NCBI RefSeq assembly: GCF_030622045.1
Contig: NZ_CP130886.1
Location: forward strand, 2,865,557-2,929,556
Length of the DNA stretch: 64,000 bases
Source: Planctellipticum variicoloris
GTDB lineage: Bacteria; Planctomycetota; Planctomycetia; Planctomycetales; Planctomycetaceae
Reading direction: 5' to 3'
The position numbers and the translations under genes were made by a program. A model generated the notes under the pieces. That model had not been told where the DNA came from. It did not search any database and was given only the letters and a program-made list of their open reading frames with translations. Positions 8,836 to 17,399 of this stretch are shown in pieces (the first letter of the stretch is position 1; each line of letters begins with the position of its first letter).

Positions 8836-9969
8836 TCAAGACTGCGTCAAATTGTACTTCGCCAGCCAGGCATTGAATTCGTCGAGCGTCAGGAACTCGA
8901 CGTTGCCGGTGAAGAGGTCTTTCTCGACCGGCGAGTCGGCGTTCGGAACGACGACTTTCAGGCCGGTGTCGAAGATGTCTCCCTCGGGCTGGCCTAAGTT
9001 GGGGAGCATCTGCTTGATCGTGGCGTCGTCTTTCGTCTTCAGCGCCTTCAGCAGGCGGATCGCTTCCAGACCCATGGCATACGGATTCTGGACGACCATC
9101 GCGTCGATGTCCCCGTCGGCGGCCGCTTGAATCGTCAAAGGCTCGGCGTCGAAGACGACGACGGCGAAGTCCTTGCGGCGGTTCTTTTCGCGGAGGACGT
9201 CGACGATGGCCGGGGCGTTGTAGGACCAGATGCCGACCAGCGTATTGAGCTGCGGGTGGCTGAGCAGGGCATTGCGGACATTCTCGCGGGCGACGTCCGG
9301 CTTATTGGCGTCCGGCATGGCGTCCTTGGCCACGAACTTTTCGCCAGCCCCTGCGGCGAAGCCGCCGATGCGGTCCTTGGCGTTCTGCGCGGCCAGATCG
9401 CCGACGAACGAGACAAACTCGCCGCCCTCGGGCCGGAGGGCCTTGGCGCACAGGCCGAGGACCTGGCCGCCGGCGACGTTATCGGTCCCGATGAAGGCGT
9501 CTCGGGAATTGCGGAAGGTCGCCCGCTCGACGTCGGAGTCGACGGCGAGAATCGGAATTCCCTTGTCGCGCAGTTCCTTGAGCTGGGCGGCGATCGCGGC
9601 GTTATCGGCCTGCTGGACCGAGACCGCGATGCCGGCGATATCGGCCTGGCCGCCGAACTGCTTGAGCTTGTTGAGCTGGCCTTCGACGGTGCCGTCACCG
9701 GTTTCCATGATCGCCGTGAACCCGGCGTCGGCGAGGTTGAGTTCCTTTTCGGCGTCCTGAATGCCGGCCCGGCAGGCGTCCCAGTAGGGGGAGTTGCCGT
9801 TGGTCAGAAAGACGAACCGCTGCTTGCCGCCGGCGGCTCCCTCCGGCGCTTTCGCGGCGCTGGACGACCCGGCTTCCCGCGGAATGGAAGGTTCGCCGCA
9901 ACCGACGAGCAGGGTGGTGCAGGCGACGCTCAGGCCAAGACAGATCAGGCTCCAGGGTTGCCGGCTCAC
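8836..9969 (-). CDS. sugar-binding lipoprotein of the ABC importer (RbsB type)
   Basis: GTG 9969 follows CCCGGAGATATCACC and yields a 377-residue lipoprotein: SRQPWSLICLGLSVACTTLL then the lipobox LVGC at about residue 27, so the mature protein is anchored by a lipidated cysteine. The frame stays open upstream to 10278, but that extension is basic, low-complexity and lacks a signal. The mature part is a periplasmic-binding-protein type 1 fold (Peripla_BP_4): RFVFLTNGNSPYWDACRAGI, GIAVSVQQADNAAI, GIPILAVDSDVE, AFIGTDNVAGG, VVVFDAEPLTIQAAADGDID. It captures a monosaccharide-like ligand for the permease and ATPase encoded downstream. It is the first gene of the operon. The ligand is not evident; ribose, xylose and autoinducer-2 binders all share this fold. 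Confidence 0.92.
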   Translation of the reverse strand: MSRQPWSLICLGLSVACTTLLVGCGEPSIPREAGSSSAAKAPEGAAGGKQRFVFLTNGNSPYWDACRAGIQDAEKELNLADAGFTAIMETGDGTVEGQLNKLKQFGGQADIAGIAVSVQQADNAAIAAQLKELRDKGIPILAVDSDVERATFRNSRDAFIGTDNVAGGQVLGLCAKALRPEGGEFVSFVGDLAAQNAKDRIGGFAAGAGEKFVAKDAMPDANKPDVARENVRNALLSHPQLNTLVGIWSYNAPAIVDVLREKNRRKDFAVVVFDAEPLTIQAAADGDIDAMVVQNPYAMGLEAIRLLKALKTKDDATIKQMLPNLGQPEGDIFDTGLKVVVPNADSPVEKDLFTGNVEFLTLDEFNAWLAKYNLTQS

Positions 9970-10385
9970 GGTGATATCTCCGGGGGAACATCTTGAGAAG
10001 TGTCGTGTGGCGGCGAGCGCGCCGGGACCGGACCTCGCCCGCCATCGGAACCGAGCACGATATCCCGCAGACGCCCGGCGGGTCAATGAACTGCACTGGC
10101 GGCGGGATTGAGAATGGTTGCGCGGGGAGACAATGTCGAATGACGAAGGCGGAATGTCGAAAGTGACGGAGCGTACTCTGAACGCAAGGGTGGCCGGCGG
10201 CTGGAGCGTCGTCGCGAAGCCCCGGTCCGGACGCGACGGGGATCCAGCCCTCAGCCCCGCCAGGGGCGGCAGAGTCATAGCCCCGCGGCGTCAGCCCGCG
10301 ATTCCGCGAGACACAATTAACGATCCGACAGGCCCCGGGCCGGGGCGAAAGAAGCCAGACGATTTGAATCGTCCCGCGGACAGTT
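9970..10385. other. intergenic region upstream of the ABC importer operon
   Basis: This 416-bp gap lies between two minus-strand genes and should contain the importer promoter. It holds the second copy of the short repeat (10136-10163) and GC-rich palindromic filler around 10240-10310 (CAGCCCCGCCAGGGGCGGCA; AGCCCCGCGG). No supported gene is seen. Confidence 0.55.
10136..10163 (+). repeat. short interspersed repeat (copy 2)
   Basis: TCGAATGACGAAGGCGGAAT followed by GTCGAAAG matches the inverted copy at 5404-5436 with only a few differences. Together the copies flank the sugar ABC operon. Confidence 0.6.
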
Positions 10386-10937
10386 TCACGTCGCCAGACC
10401 GCGCAGATACGCCACCAGTTTGCTGACATCTCGCAGAAACTGCTCGATTCCGGGAGGATCGGAGAGCGGGACCGGAAAGTCATAGCGCAGGTCGTACGCC
10501 GGGGTCCGTTCCATCATTGCGTGGTCGGCGAGCTCGTCGACGGGCATCTTCGGTCGCCGCCGCTGCGGCGGCGCGACGTTTCTTGCCATAAGTTCGGCAC
10601 AGTAGCCGCTGCGATCCTTGTACTCGTGTTTGAAAATTCGGAGTCGCAGGTATTCCAGATGGAAGTTCACCTCGTCCCGCTCACCTTGCCGGAGTGCGGT
10701 GAGATCCCGGTGAAACTCGTAGATTGAGCCGTAGAACCCTCCATTGCCACGATAGACAATGGGTTCAGTCCCATCGAGCACGATGTCGAACAGGATCGCG
10801 GACGGGTCGTGCAGCGTTTCGGGAGTGCCGAGGACATCTCGGGTGACGAGACGGAGCACAACGCCTCCGAATCCGTACAACGTGAGAGTGCACTCCGGGA
10901 TCGAGTGCCAGCCGAAATTGGTTCCTGGTAACGGCAC
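10386..10937 (-). CDS. hypothetical protein, third gene of a three-gene operon
   Basis: The product is 183 residues from GTG 10937, preceded by GGAAGGAGTGACGCG, an excellent ribosome site. The longer open frame to 11159 is an overlap artefact with the gene before it. The protein is soluble-looking, begins VPLPGTNFGWHSIPECTLTL, and contains YGFGGVVLRLVTRDVL, ILFDIVLDGTEPIVYRGN and a basic patch (PPQRRRPKM). No family is recognised; the beta-rich first half loosely recalls small immunity-type proteins, but that is only an impression. It starts 4 bp after the stop of the preceding gene, so translation is probably coupled. Confidence 0.65.
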   Translation of the reverse strand: MPLPGTNFGWHSIPECTLTLYGFGGVVLRLVTRDVLGTPETLHDPSAILFDIVLDGTEPIVYRGNGGFYGSIYEFHRDLTALRQGERDEVNFHLEYLRLRIFKHEYKDRSGYCAELMARNVAPPQRRRPKMPVDELADHAMMERTPAYDLRYDFPVPLSDPPGIEQFLRDVSKLVAYLRGLAT

Positions 10938-10941
10938 CGCG

Positions 10942-11307
10942 TCACTCCTTCCGCTTCTGGTCAGCGGCTGACTTCGCGCAATCGCAGTTCGCCAGGCGGA
11001 TCGCCAGGCGCCGGCAGCGTTCGACGAGCAGATCGAGGTGCGAGCCGGTGACCTGCTTGGTGCCCGAGGGGTAGTAGCTGCGAATGTCATCCACCATGTG
11101 GCCGGTACCACCGTCCCTCTCGGCGAACTCTTCGAAGATGCCGAACTGCTCGACGGCAAAGCTGGCGCGGATGCTTTGCTCTACGAGTCGCCACTCAACG
11201 GAAATCCAGCGGCACAGGCACAGCAGGACGACGAGCGTCAATCCGATCCGTTCGAATCTGCGCCGTCCGACATCACTTACCGGGGCTGAATTCGAAACCT
11301 GATCCAT
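10942..11307 (-). CDS. small single-span membrane protein, second gene of operon
   Basis: The 121-residue product starts at ATG 11307 after GATGAGGTGGCATC. One transmembrane segment (about 21-37, IGLTLVVLLCLCRWISV) is followed by a soluble domain with acidic and charged helices (FGIFEEFAERDGGTGHMVDD) and a C-terminal LLVERCRRLAIRLANCDCAK. No family is recognised. It sits 9 bp after the polytopic membrane protein and 4 bp before the next gene, so the three proteins probably act together, perhaps as a membrane assembly. Confidence 0.6.
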   Translation of the reverse strand: MDQVSNSAPVSDVGRRRFERIGLTLVVLLCLCRWISVEWRLVEQSIRASFAVEQFGIFEEFAERDGGTGHMVDDIRSYYPSGTKQVTGSHLDLLVERCRRLAIRLANCDCAKSAADQKRKE

Positions 11308-11316
11308 GATGCCACC

Positions 11317-12753
11317 TCATCCCGGCAGACCGCCGCCTGAGTCTGAACTCCGCCGCCGTCCCGACAGCAGCGCGCAGAGCGTCAACCCGACCGCGCACCC
11401 CACATACACCATCGCATTCGGCGTGCGCCCCGTCCACGTCTGCCAGGGCCAGGGGAGGTGGAAGAAGCCGAAGTTCAGGCCGAAGTAGAGCCATGTTGTC
11501 AAAAGCAGCGACAGCCGCAGGCCCGGCGCGGCGGGGGCGTCTTTCGGCCTGCGTATCAGCCAGACGGCGGCGAGCGTCGTCAGCGCGACCGGGAGCACGA
11601 AGTAGATCAGCCAGCCGGGCAGTGGGGCGACCGACGGGTCTTTGTACACGAGCTGGCGGACCGTCTTGCCGGCGATGGGAAAGGCGGTGATCGGCAGAAT
11701 CAGCAAGGACGGCCACCAGCGGCCGCCGGCGCTGCCGACGATGGGGATCAGGGCGAGGACCAGGCCCATTTCGTAGAGTCTGCTCGGGAAGGCAAGGCCG
11801 GTGAATTCGGCGCAGGCGAGCAGCGTGACGTGCGCGATCACCAGCACGGCCTCGAAGACCGGCAGGAGCGTCGGCGCGGGAACTTTGGTCGGCGGCGCGA
11901 TGCGGCGCTGATGGAGCCAGAGGCCGAGCCCCAGCGTGGCCCCCATGATCAGGCCGAAGGTGGTCTCCATGCAGTTCCACCAGTTCATGATCGGATCGAG
12001 CCAGATCCAGACGCCGGTGCGGAAGAGTTCGGGGTTCCAGGCGTGGAAAGCCTGCAGCGACTGGCCGCCGGGGAAACCGAGCGCGCCGCCGAGCAGGCCC
12101 CACAAACCCATCCGCCAGGCGAGGCCGTCGCGGCGGACGCCGCCGGTCCAGACGAGCAGACCCGCCAGCGCCAGGACCATGCCCCCCCAGGCTTCGCGGC
12201 GGGGCTTTAACGCTTCGGCATCGGGCTCCCAGACCCAGTCGGCGGAGAAATAAACCGCGGGCAGAACCTTGTTCGCCGGGTCATACGGCTGATTGATGAG
12301 CCAGACGCCGAGCAGCGACAGGCCCACCATCGCCAGCAGAACCAGGAGCAACTCCCAGCAGCGGTAGCGGACGCCGCTCAGCCCCATGCCGAGGAACGCC
12401 CCGGCGAAGCCGATCCAGAGCCCCCCTTTGATCGCCAGGCCGAGCATGCCCCAGAGGAGGGCGTCCCAGTGCCCGATGACGGGAGCGTTCTGGGTCAGTC
12501 CGATCGTCTGGCCGTAAGTTTCCGAGCCGCCGATCCCCATCGCCGCGGTACACCAGGCGACGGCCCGCAGGGTGAAGAGGGACGGAGCGGCGGGGCAGTA
12601 GAGGAGGGCGAGCACCAGCCCCACGAGCAGCCCGGCGAGCATCGCCCCGGTTTCGTGGCCGTATTGACCGCGAATCCCCCAGGCCATGCCGCCGGCGAGC
12701 GAGGGGAAGAGGAGGGATTGCCAGAGGGGCGGGGACGCGGGTTGCAGGGGCAT
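11317..12753 (-). CDS. polytopic membrane protein, first gene of operon
   Basis: The 478-residue protein has about 10-12 hydrophobic segments. It begins with a Pro-rich stretch, then GGMAWGIRGQYGHETGAMLA and LVGLVLALLY, and has conserved-looking polar features inside the membrane (GGSETYGQTIGLTQN, WIWLDPIMNWWNCMETTFGL, WTGRTPNAMVYVG). Trp and Gly are abundant. I recognise no transporter signature, although proteins with this N-terminus seem familiar from planctomycetes. ATG 12753 has no strong Shine-Dalgarno. It leads the tight operon with the 121- and 183-residue proteins. Confidence 0.75.
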   Translation of the reverse strand: MPLQPASPPLWQSLLFPSLAGGMAWGIRGQYGHETGAMLAGLLVGLVLALLYCPAAPSLFTLRAVAWCTAAMGIGGSETYGQTIGLTQNAPVIGHWDALLWGMLGLAIKGGLWIGFAGAFLGMGLSGVRYRCWELLLVLLAMVGLSLLGVWLINQPYDPANKVLPAVYFSADWVWEPDAEALKPRREAWGGMVLALAGLLVWTGGVRRDGLAWRMGLWGLLGGALGFPGGQSLQAFHAWNPELFRTGVWIWLDPIMNWWNCMETTFGLIMGATLGLGLWLHQRRIAPPTKVPAPTLLPVFEAVLVIAHVTLLACAEFTGLAFPSRLYEMGLVLALIPIVGSAGGRWWPSLLILPITAFPIAGKTVRQLVYKDPSVAPLPGWLIYFVLPVALTTLAAVWLIRRPKDAPAAPGLRLSLLLTTWLYFGLNFGFFHLPWPWQTWTGRTPNAMVYVGCAVGLTLCALLSGRRRSSDSGGGLPG

Positions 12754-12910
12754 GCAAATATCTTGTCATGCGAGCACGATTGGGAAAGTCGCGCCAGCAT
12801 AACGAGAAGCTTCGGACTCGGCTGCAAGGATCGTGGCAGAGTCGAACTGTGGGCGTCAAATCTCGATCGTAATCGCAGTAGGCCGCCTGACTCTCAACAG
12901 TCGCGGCCAA

Positions 12911-13726
12911 TCAACGTAGTTCGATGACAGCCAGGACAGGGCGATGGTCGGAGGCCACGGGCTCCGGCAGAACCTCAACTGAGATCACCCGGAAACGTCC
13001 GCGGGGACGAGCGAGGATATAATCGATCTGGTTCGCGGGTTCGCCAGACGGGTAGGTTGCAAGCGGCCGATCGGACGTTGCAACCAGCCATTCCTGCGAC
13101 AGAATCCGGAGCGGCTCGCTGTCCGGATTAGCATTCAGATCGCCCGCCAGAATGACCGGACGATCTGAACCCGCGAAGATCTCGTTGAGCTTCGCAGCTT
13201 GCTGCTGGCGTAACTGCTCCTGGTTGTGGTGCAGGTGCGTGGTGACCAGCGAGAATTTCTGTCCGGCTGCCTCGAACTGGACCTCGGCAGCGATCCGGCG
13301 TTCGCGCTCCGGCATGCCGGGGAGCCAGTGGATCGTGGGCTCCGACAGCGGGAAGCGGGAAAGGACGGCCTGGCCGTACTCGCCCCCTTCGTAGTCAATC
13401 TGTTTGCAGAATCGGCCGTGAAGGCCCGTGAGCCGGGCCAATTCTGCGGTCTGGTCGACGCCGCCGGTGCGATCCGTCCGATTGTCGACTTCCTGCAATG
13501 CGACCAGATCTGGTCGAGCCCCGAGGATGACTTCTGCCAGGCGCGGCAGGGCGACCTTACCGTCGGTTCCTTCGCCGTGGTGGATGTTGTAGCAGAGGAC
13601 TCGGAGCCGACTGGAGTCGGGTTCGGCGGTGCTGGCGTATTCGCAGACCGACAGAACCAGGACGGCTGTCAGAGCCAACGGCATGTTCGCGCGGAATACG
13701 ACGGACAACCGGCGAAGTCGTGGCAT
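12911..13726 (-). CDS. secreted endonuclease/exonuclease/phosphatase family protein
   Basis: This 271-residue protein has a hydrophobic N-terminal signal (14-34). It carries all EEP catalytic landmarks: VLCYNIHHGEG (metal-side Asn), LVALQEVDNRTDR (catalytic Glu), LVTTHLHHNQ, ILAGDLNANPDSEP (Asp/Asn), QIDYILAR and VASDHRPVLAVIE (final Asp-His). Such enzymes cleave phosphodiesters in nucleic acids or phospholipid-type substrates with Mg2+. Export suggests an extracellular nuclease or lipid phosphodiesterase; the motif set cannot tell which. It starts 33 bp after the lipoprotein stop and is likely co-transcribed with it. Confidence 0.88.
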   Translation of the reverse strand: MPRLRRLSVVFRANMPLALTAVLVLSVCEYASTAEPDSSRLRVLCYNIHHGEGTDGKVALPRLAEVILGARPDLVALQEVDNRTDRTGGVDQTAELARLTGLHGRFCKQIDYEGGEYGQAVLSRFPLSEPTIHWLPGMPERERRIAAEVQFEAAGQKFSLVTTHLHHNQEQLRQQQAAKLNEIFAGSDRPVILAGDLNANPDSEPLRILSQEWLVATSDRPLATYPSGEPANQIDYILARPRGRFRVISVEVLPEPVASDHRPVLAVIELR

Positions 13727-13759
13727 GATGGAATCATTCCGGCAGGTAACGGAGAAACG

Positions 13760-14200
13760 TCAGGGGAGATCGATCTTCAACTCGCGATCGCCCCCCGCAG
13801 GGATCTCGACCGAAATGCCGGACTTCTCGGCGTTGCCGTATTTCGCCGGGAGTTTCAGCTTCGGCGCCGGAGGAGGCGCAAAGTCGTTCATTCCATCGCC
13901 GCCACTGCCCGGCGGTCCGACAAAGACGACTGCGACCCGGTGACTGCCGACGACAGCGCCGTCGCCGGGAGCGTTTGTCCCGAGAGTGAATTTCCCATGC
14001 TCGTCGGTGGTCCCTGCCGCCGGGCGCTGCGGCGCCTGAGGAGTGAGGAGCACCTGATAGTAGGCCAGGGGCTGGCCCTGGTGAGTCAGAGTTCCACCAG
14101 CGGAAACCGTGGCTTCCCGATCACCCGTCGGTTGAGACGGGTTGCATCCGAGGGTGGCACAAGACATGGCACACGCAATCAACACTCGTCGACAAGACAT
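13760..14200 (-). CDS. small planctomycete lipoprotein with carboxypeptidase-regulatory-like fold
   Basis: ATG 14200 gives a 146-residue protein starting SCRRVLIACAMSCATLGCNP; the lipobox TLGC places the lipidated Cys near 19. The mature part reads as a transthyretin/CarboxypepD_reg-like beta sandwich: ATVSAGGTLTHQGQPLAYYQ, HGKFTLGT, VGSHRVAVVFVGPPGSGG, SGISVEIPAGGDRELKIDLP. Such lipoproteins typically sit next to DUF1559 genes in planctomycetes, as here (118 bp downstream of one). Function unknown; probably an envelope or extracellular structural role. A GTG at 14206 and an upstream extension to 14233 are possible but less signal-like. Confidence 0.8.
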   Translation of the reverse strand: MSCRRVLIACAMSCATLGCNPSQPTGDREATVSAGGTLTHQGQPLAYYQVLLTPQAPQRPAAGTTDEHGKFTLGTNAPGDGAVVGSHRVAVVFVGPPGSGGDGMNDFAPPPAPKLKLPAKYGNAEKSGISVEIPAGGDRELKIDLP

Positions 14201-14317
14201 CCCTGAAACCCCGTTAAACAATGGCAAAGGCAATAGCGTGGCTAGCAGCGCCTCGGTGGAGGCGATACATCCAGCGACGCATCGCCTCCATACGGAAATG
14301 TTCAGTTTCCAGGCATC

Positions 14318-15328
14318 TTAGAACTCGCCGACGACTTCGCCGTTGCGTGTGGAACCCACGGCCCGCCAGATATTGCCGTCGACGTTCTCGCTGGCGAAGC
14401 GAACGGAGCCGTCGGCCATGACCACGTGCGATCCCCCGACGTGATAGCTGCGGGTCGCCAGGTGACCATTGAACGTCGACGTTGGAAGGGTCGTAATGCA
14501 ATCTCGCAGACGCGCATTGGGCGTCAGCGTATGCGTGTAGTACGTCGCCACCAGCAGGCCGCGATAGTACTGCAGGCCGCGATAGGCCCAGGCATTGCCG
14601 GCGCGGTTTTCGCAGGCGGTCGGCGCCGCGAGTTGTTCGGCTGACGTAAATGCCGACCCGTAGTTGGTCGCCACCAGAAAATCTCGCGGATCGCCGGCGG
14701 GCACCACAAGAAACGAACCGCCGGGATTGACGGGATTGTTCGGCCCCTTTTTGATTTCGCCGAACATGGCAGTATTTGACGTGCCGTCGGTAATGTGTCC
14801 AATGCGTGTGCTGGAGTTCCGGAAGAACACGCCGTGGTACGGCGTCGGAGAGGTTGGCATCTGAGTGGCGATCGAACCGAGGCACTGCACGTAATTCGTG
14901 CTGGCGGCGAGAATGAGTCCGGCGACGTTGTTCGTGATCGGTCCGATTTCGGACGGGCAATGGTACGACGGAATATTCTGCACACGGGCGTTCGCGTTGT
15001 TGTTGTTGCCGTTGACCTGGAAGTTGAAGTTAAACGTGTTGTAGTTATTTCCGCCGTCCAGGTACGGCAGGATATACGCGTGCGTCGACGCTTGAGGAAT
15101 CTCGCCAGCACCATAATTGACCGAGACGTCCCCCGGCGGGAAGACGGTGAATGTCGACTCGTAATTGTGCAGCGCCAAGCCAATCTGCTTGAGATTGTTC
15201 TTGCACTGCGTGCGCCGGGCCGCTTCGCGGGCCTGCTGCACGGCCGGCAAAAGCAGGGCAATTAGAATCGCAATAATGGCAATGACGACGAGCAGTTCAA
15301 TCAGCGTAAAGCCACGTTTCCGAACCAC
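14318..15328 (-). CDS. DUF1559 domain protein (type II pseudopilin-like N-terminus)
   Basis: The 336-residue product has the prepilin-type N-terminal motif [20 protein letters not shown] followed by [18 protein letters not shown], the hallmark of the planctomycete DUF1559 family. Near the C-terminus is the usual [19 protein letters not shown] element and it ends [11 protein letters not shown] 15328, preceded by GAAGGAGCGATT, is the best start; the longer frame to 15418 lacks a ribosome site. Prepilin peptidase would process it after the Gly and assemble it with a pilus- or secretion-like apparatus in the envelope. These proteins are highly paralogous in planctomycetes and their role is not settled. 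The lipoprotein gene follows. Confidence 0.93.
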   Translation of the reverse strand: MVRKRGFTLIELLVVIAIIAILIALLLPAVQQAREAARRTQCKNNLKQIGLALHNYESTFTVFPPGDVSVNYGAGEIPQASTHAYILPYLDGGNNYNTFNFNFQVNGNNNNANARVQNIPSYHCPSEIGPITNNVAGLILAASTNYVQCLGSIATQMPTSPTPYHGVFFRNSSTRIGHITDGTSNTAMFGEIKKGPNNPVNPGGSFLVVPAGDPRDFLVATNYGSAFTSAEQLAAPTACENRAGNAWAYRGLQYYRGLLVATYYTHTLTPNARLRDCITTLPTSTFNGHLATRSYHVGGSHVVMADGSVRFASENVDGNIWRAVGSTRNGEVVGEF

Positions 15329-16311
15329 AATCGCTCCTTCAGAAGTAAAACCAGAAAACATCAATGACCACCGAAAATTGCCTGGGGAAATGGCGAGAAC
15401 TCGAGGCGTGATTCCCACATTCCGCAGTTCGCCGACAGGTTACGAGGCGGATTCGAACTTTCCATGAAGTTCGCAGGTGTTTTCACCAGCGAGATCTTCT
15501 TGCTGCAGTTTTCCGGTCGCAACTGACAAAACGGCCGGGTGGGCGTACGAATCACGTAAAACGATGCTGCGAAAAGGTTTTCACGAACTGCGACAGCCCG
15601 AATCGCCTCAGACGCCATCGCGACGGCCAGTCCGGCGACGATACCGGAACGTCCGGATATTGGTGTTTGCACTACAAGCCGTTTGAGGGTATCTGGCGTA
15701 TCACCGCTCAGCAAGCGACCGACGGGAATCTGTCGGTCATTTCAGCGAGCGACACATCCAACTGATCCAGATGAGTGGCCGGACTCAAGTCGGTGACCTC
15801 GGGTTTGAGCGGCGGGCCGATTCGACTTCGAACGCACTCGATTGAGGCGATCAGACTACGGTCGGCGATGGAATCGACGTACATCGATCTGAGGGACCCG
15901 CCGACTGACCGACGACGTTCATGAGCTTGAATTTCGGTGGCTCATTGCCCCACAAACCACGGATTCCCCAGCACCCAGATCCGCTCAGCCCCGGCGACGT
16001 ACAGCCAGAGTTCCAGCCGGTAGACTCCCGGTTCCTCAAGTGCGAACTCGAAGGCCCGGCCAGTCCCCGCAGTCACTTGCTCGCCGCTGCGGACAGATTC
16101 TGGTTTCCCGTCCAGACTCATCTACGCCCAGATCTGCGATATTCGGGCTCGTATGGCAGGATCGACGCTAAGGAACTCGACGCCGTGCCCACTTTCCGGG
16201 ATTGATGCGTGAACCGAGCGGTTCCCGGTCGGAGGTCGGGGCAATCGCGCGAGCGATGTAGATAAACCGGATACATGCTTGCCGGCCCGCAAGATGCAAA
16301 GAAAAGGCCAG
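15329..16311. other. gene-poor region left of the IS element
   Basis: Nearly 1 kb has no intact gene. The best minus-strand frame (15361-15714, 117 codons) has mixed third-position composition and no family resemblance. The only recognisable content is the decayed copy of a PHP-protein C-terminus at 15942-16109. The rest looks like non-coding or eroded sequence. Confidence 0.6.
15942..16109 (-). pseudogene. decayed copy of the C-terminus of the PHP-domain protein
   Basis: On the minus strand this encodes SVRSGEQVTAGTGRAFEFAL, EEPGVYRLELWLYVAGAERI and WVLGNPWFVGQ before a TGA. The intact PHP gene (17400-18716) ends LIRNGEQVAEGTGRAFEQAI, AEPGIYRLELWLDVAGAERI, WVLGNPWFVGAE. The homology begins abruptly and the rest of the gene is absent, so this is a fragment left by duplication and deletion. 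It lies about 200 bp from the left end of the IS element. Confidence 0.8.
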
Positions 16312-16328
16312 CTAGGGCGTGTGGACAT

Positions 16329-17128
16329 TCATAGGACATCGACCATGAGCGCCGCCAGCCAGACGAAGCCGGCGAAGTTTTCGAGGGTCTTTTCGTAACG
16401 TGTGGCCACGCGGCGAAACTGTTTGATGCGGTTGAAGAAGCGTTCCACCTGGTTGCGGTGTTTGTAGCGCTGCTTGTCGTAGCGCTTCCTGGTCTTGCGG
16501 TTCTTGTGGGGCTTGATGCAGGCTTTCGCCTGCAGTTTCCGGATCTGGTCTCGCGTTTCATCTCCGTCGTAGGCCGTATCTGCGATCACGTGTTCGATTT
16601 GTCCGGGTTCGAACGATTCGAGCAGCGCGCGGCCATGAGGGCCGTCTCCGTCCTGCCCGGGACTCAGGTGCATGGCCGCCAGATGTCCGTTCTTTTCCAC
16701 CGCCGCGTGGATTTTGGTGTTCAGACCTCCGCGAGAGCGGCCAACGCCGCGACGGCGGTCCGCGTCTTCTTTTTTTCCTCCGCTTCGCGTCGGCCGCCAA
16801 CGGCGGCCAGATGGACCTTGATCGATGTCGAATCGAGTTGCAGTTCCTCAAGATCGAGTTCGCCGAGCTCCCGGACGACGGCCTCCCAGACCCCGTTCTC
16901 GCACCAGCGATCAAACCGCCGCCAGACGGAGTTCCAGTTGCCAAAACGCTCCGGCAGATCGCGCCAGGGCACTCCCGTTTTGGCCACGTACAAAACGGCG
17001 TCCACGAACAGCCGATTGTCCTCCCCGGACCGGCCGGGATCGCCCGGCTTTCCAGGAAGCAAATTCCGGATACGATCCCATTGTTCATCCGTGAGAGCAT
17101 GTCGCGGCGGCACTGCGAGGTCCTCCAT
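16329..17128 (-). CDS. IS5-family transposase, two frames joined by -1 frameshift
   Basis: Frame 1 (to stop at 16721) carries the N-terminal DUF4096-like part: [49 protein letters not shown] and the first catalytic Asp in [14 protein letters not shown]. Frame 2 (to stop at 16329) supplies [20 protein letters not shown], second Asp [14 protein letters not shown], catalytic Glu [20 protein letters not shown] and the C-terminus LMVDVL. Moving back one base at the A7 run (16770-16776) joins KK to EDADRRRG and restores one ~265-residue DDE transposase. ATG 17128 is chosen; TTG 17140 is also in frame. Frame 2 alone lacks the first Asp, so the fusion should be the active product. Confidence 0.9.
16770..16776 (-). 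other. A7 slippery site for transposase -1 frameshift
   Basis: The minus strand reads GAG GAA AAA AAG, a run of seven A followed by G. Slippage by -1 here connects the two transposase frames exactly where IS5-family conserved residues resume ([13 protein letters not shown]). Programmed frameshifting at A-runs is established for this IS group. Confidence 0.85.
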
Positions 17129-17399
17129 GACCAGTTTCAAGCCGCAAGATCATTGCAATTCCAGGAAATCTCCGAAAGAGGAATGTCCACACGCCCTAGG
17201 GTCTGGTCGCCCAGACGCGAGCCGTCAGCGGACAGCTCTCCCAACTGGCAGGCTTCAGCTTATTCCCCCGTCGCAGTGATGTCAATGGCACAGTGATCGG
17301 ACGCACAGAATCACGGAATCTCGGGGCCGAAGAAGAACTCCACCGCCGGATTCTGGCGATTGTCGTCCGCTCCTGGGTGCAGACGGCCGAAGTCCCTCG

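Larger units (their letters stand above)
16312..17199. mobile_element. IS5-family (IS427-group-like) insertion sequence with CTAG target duplication
   Basis: The element spans 16316-17195 (880 bp) with 15-bp perfect terminal inverted repeats (GGCGTGTGGACATTC at 16316-16330; its complement at 17181-17195). Each side is bordered by CTAG (16312-16315 and 17196-17199), a 4-bp target duplication; because CTAG is palindromic, the repeats could also be read as 19 bp. Size, two overlapping transposase frames joined by a -1 shift at an A7 run, and DDE motifs fit the IS427 group of IS5. Perfect ends and an undamaged transposase suggest a recent insertion. Confidence 0.92.

Noticed and set aside
15361-15714. 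117-codon minus-strand frame beside the DUF1559 gene
   Set aside because: Mixed third-position GC, no ribosome site, no family; its end overlaps the DUF1559 upstream region.
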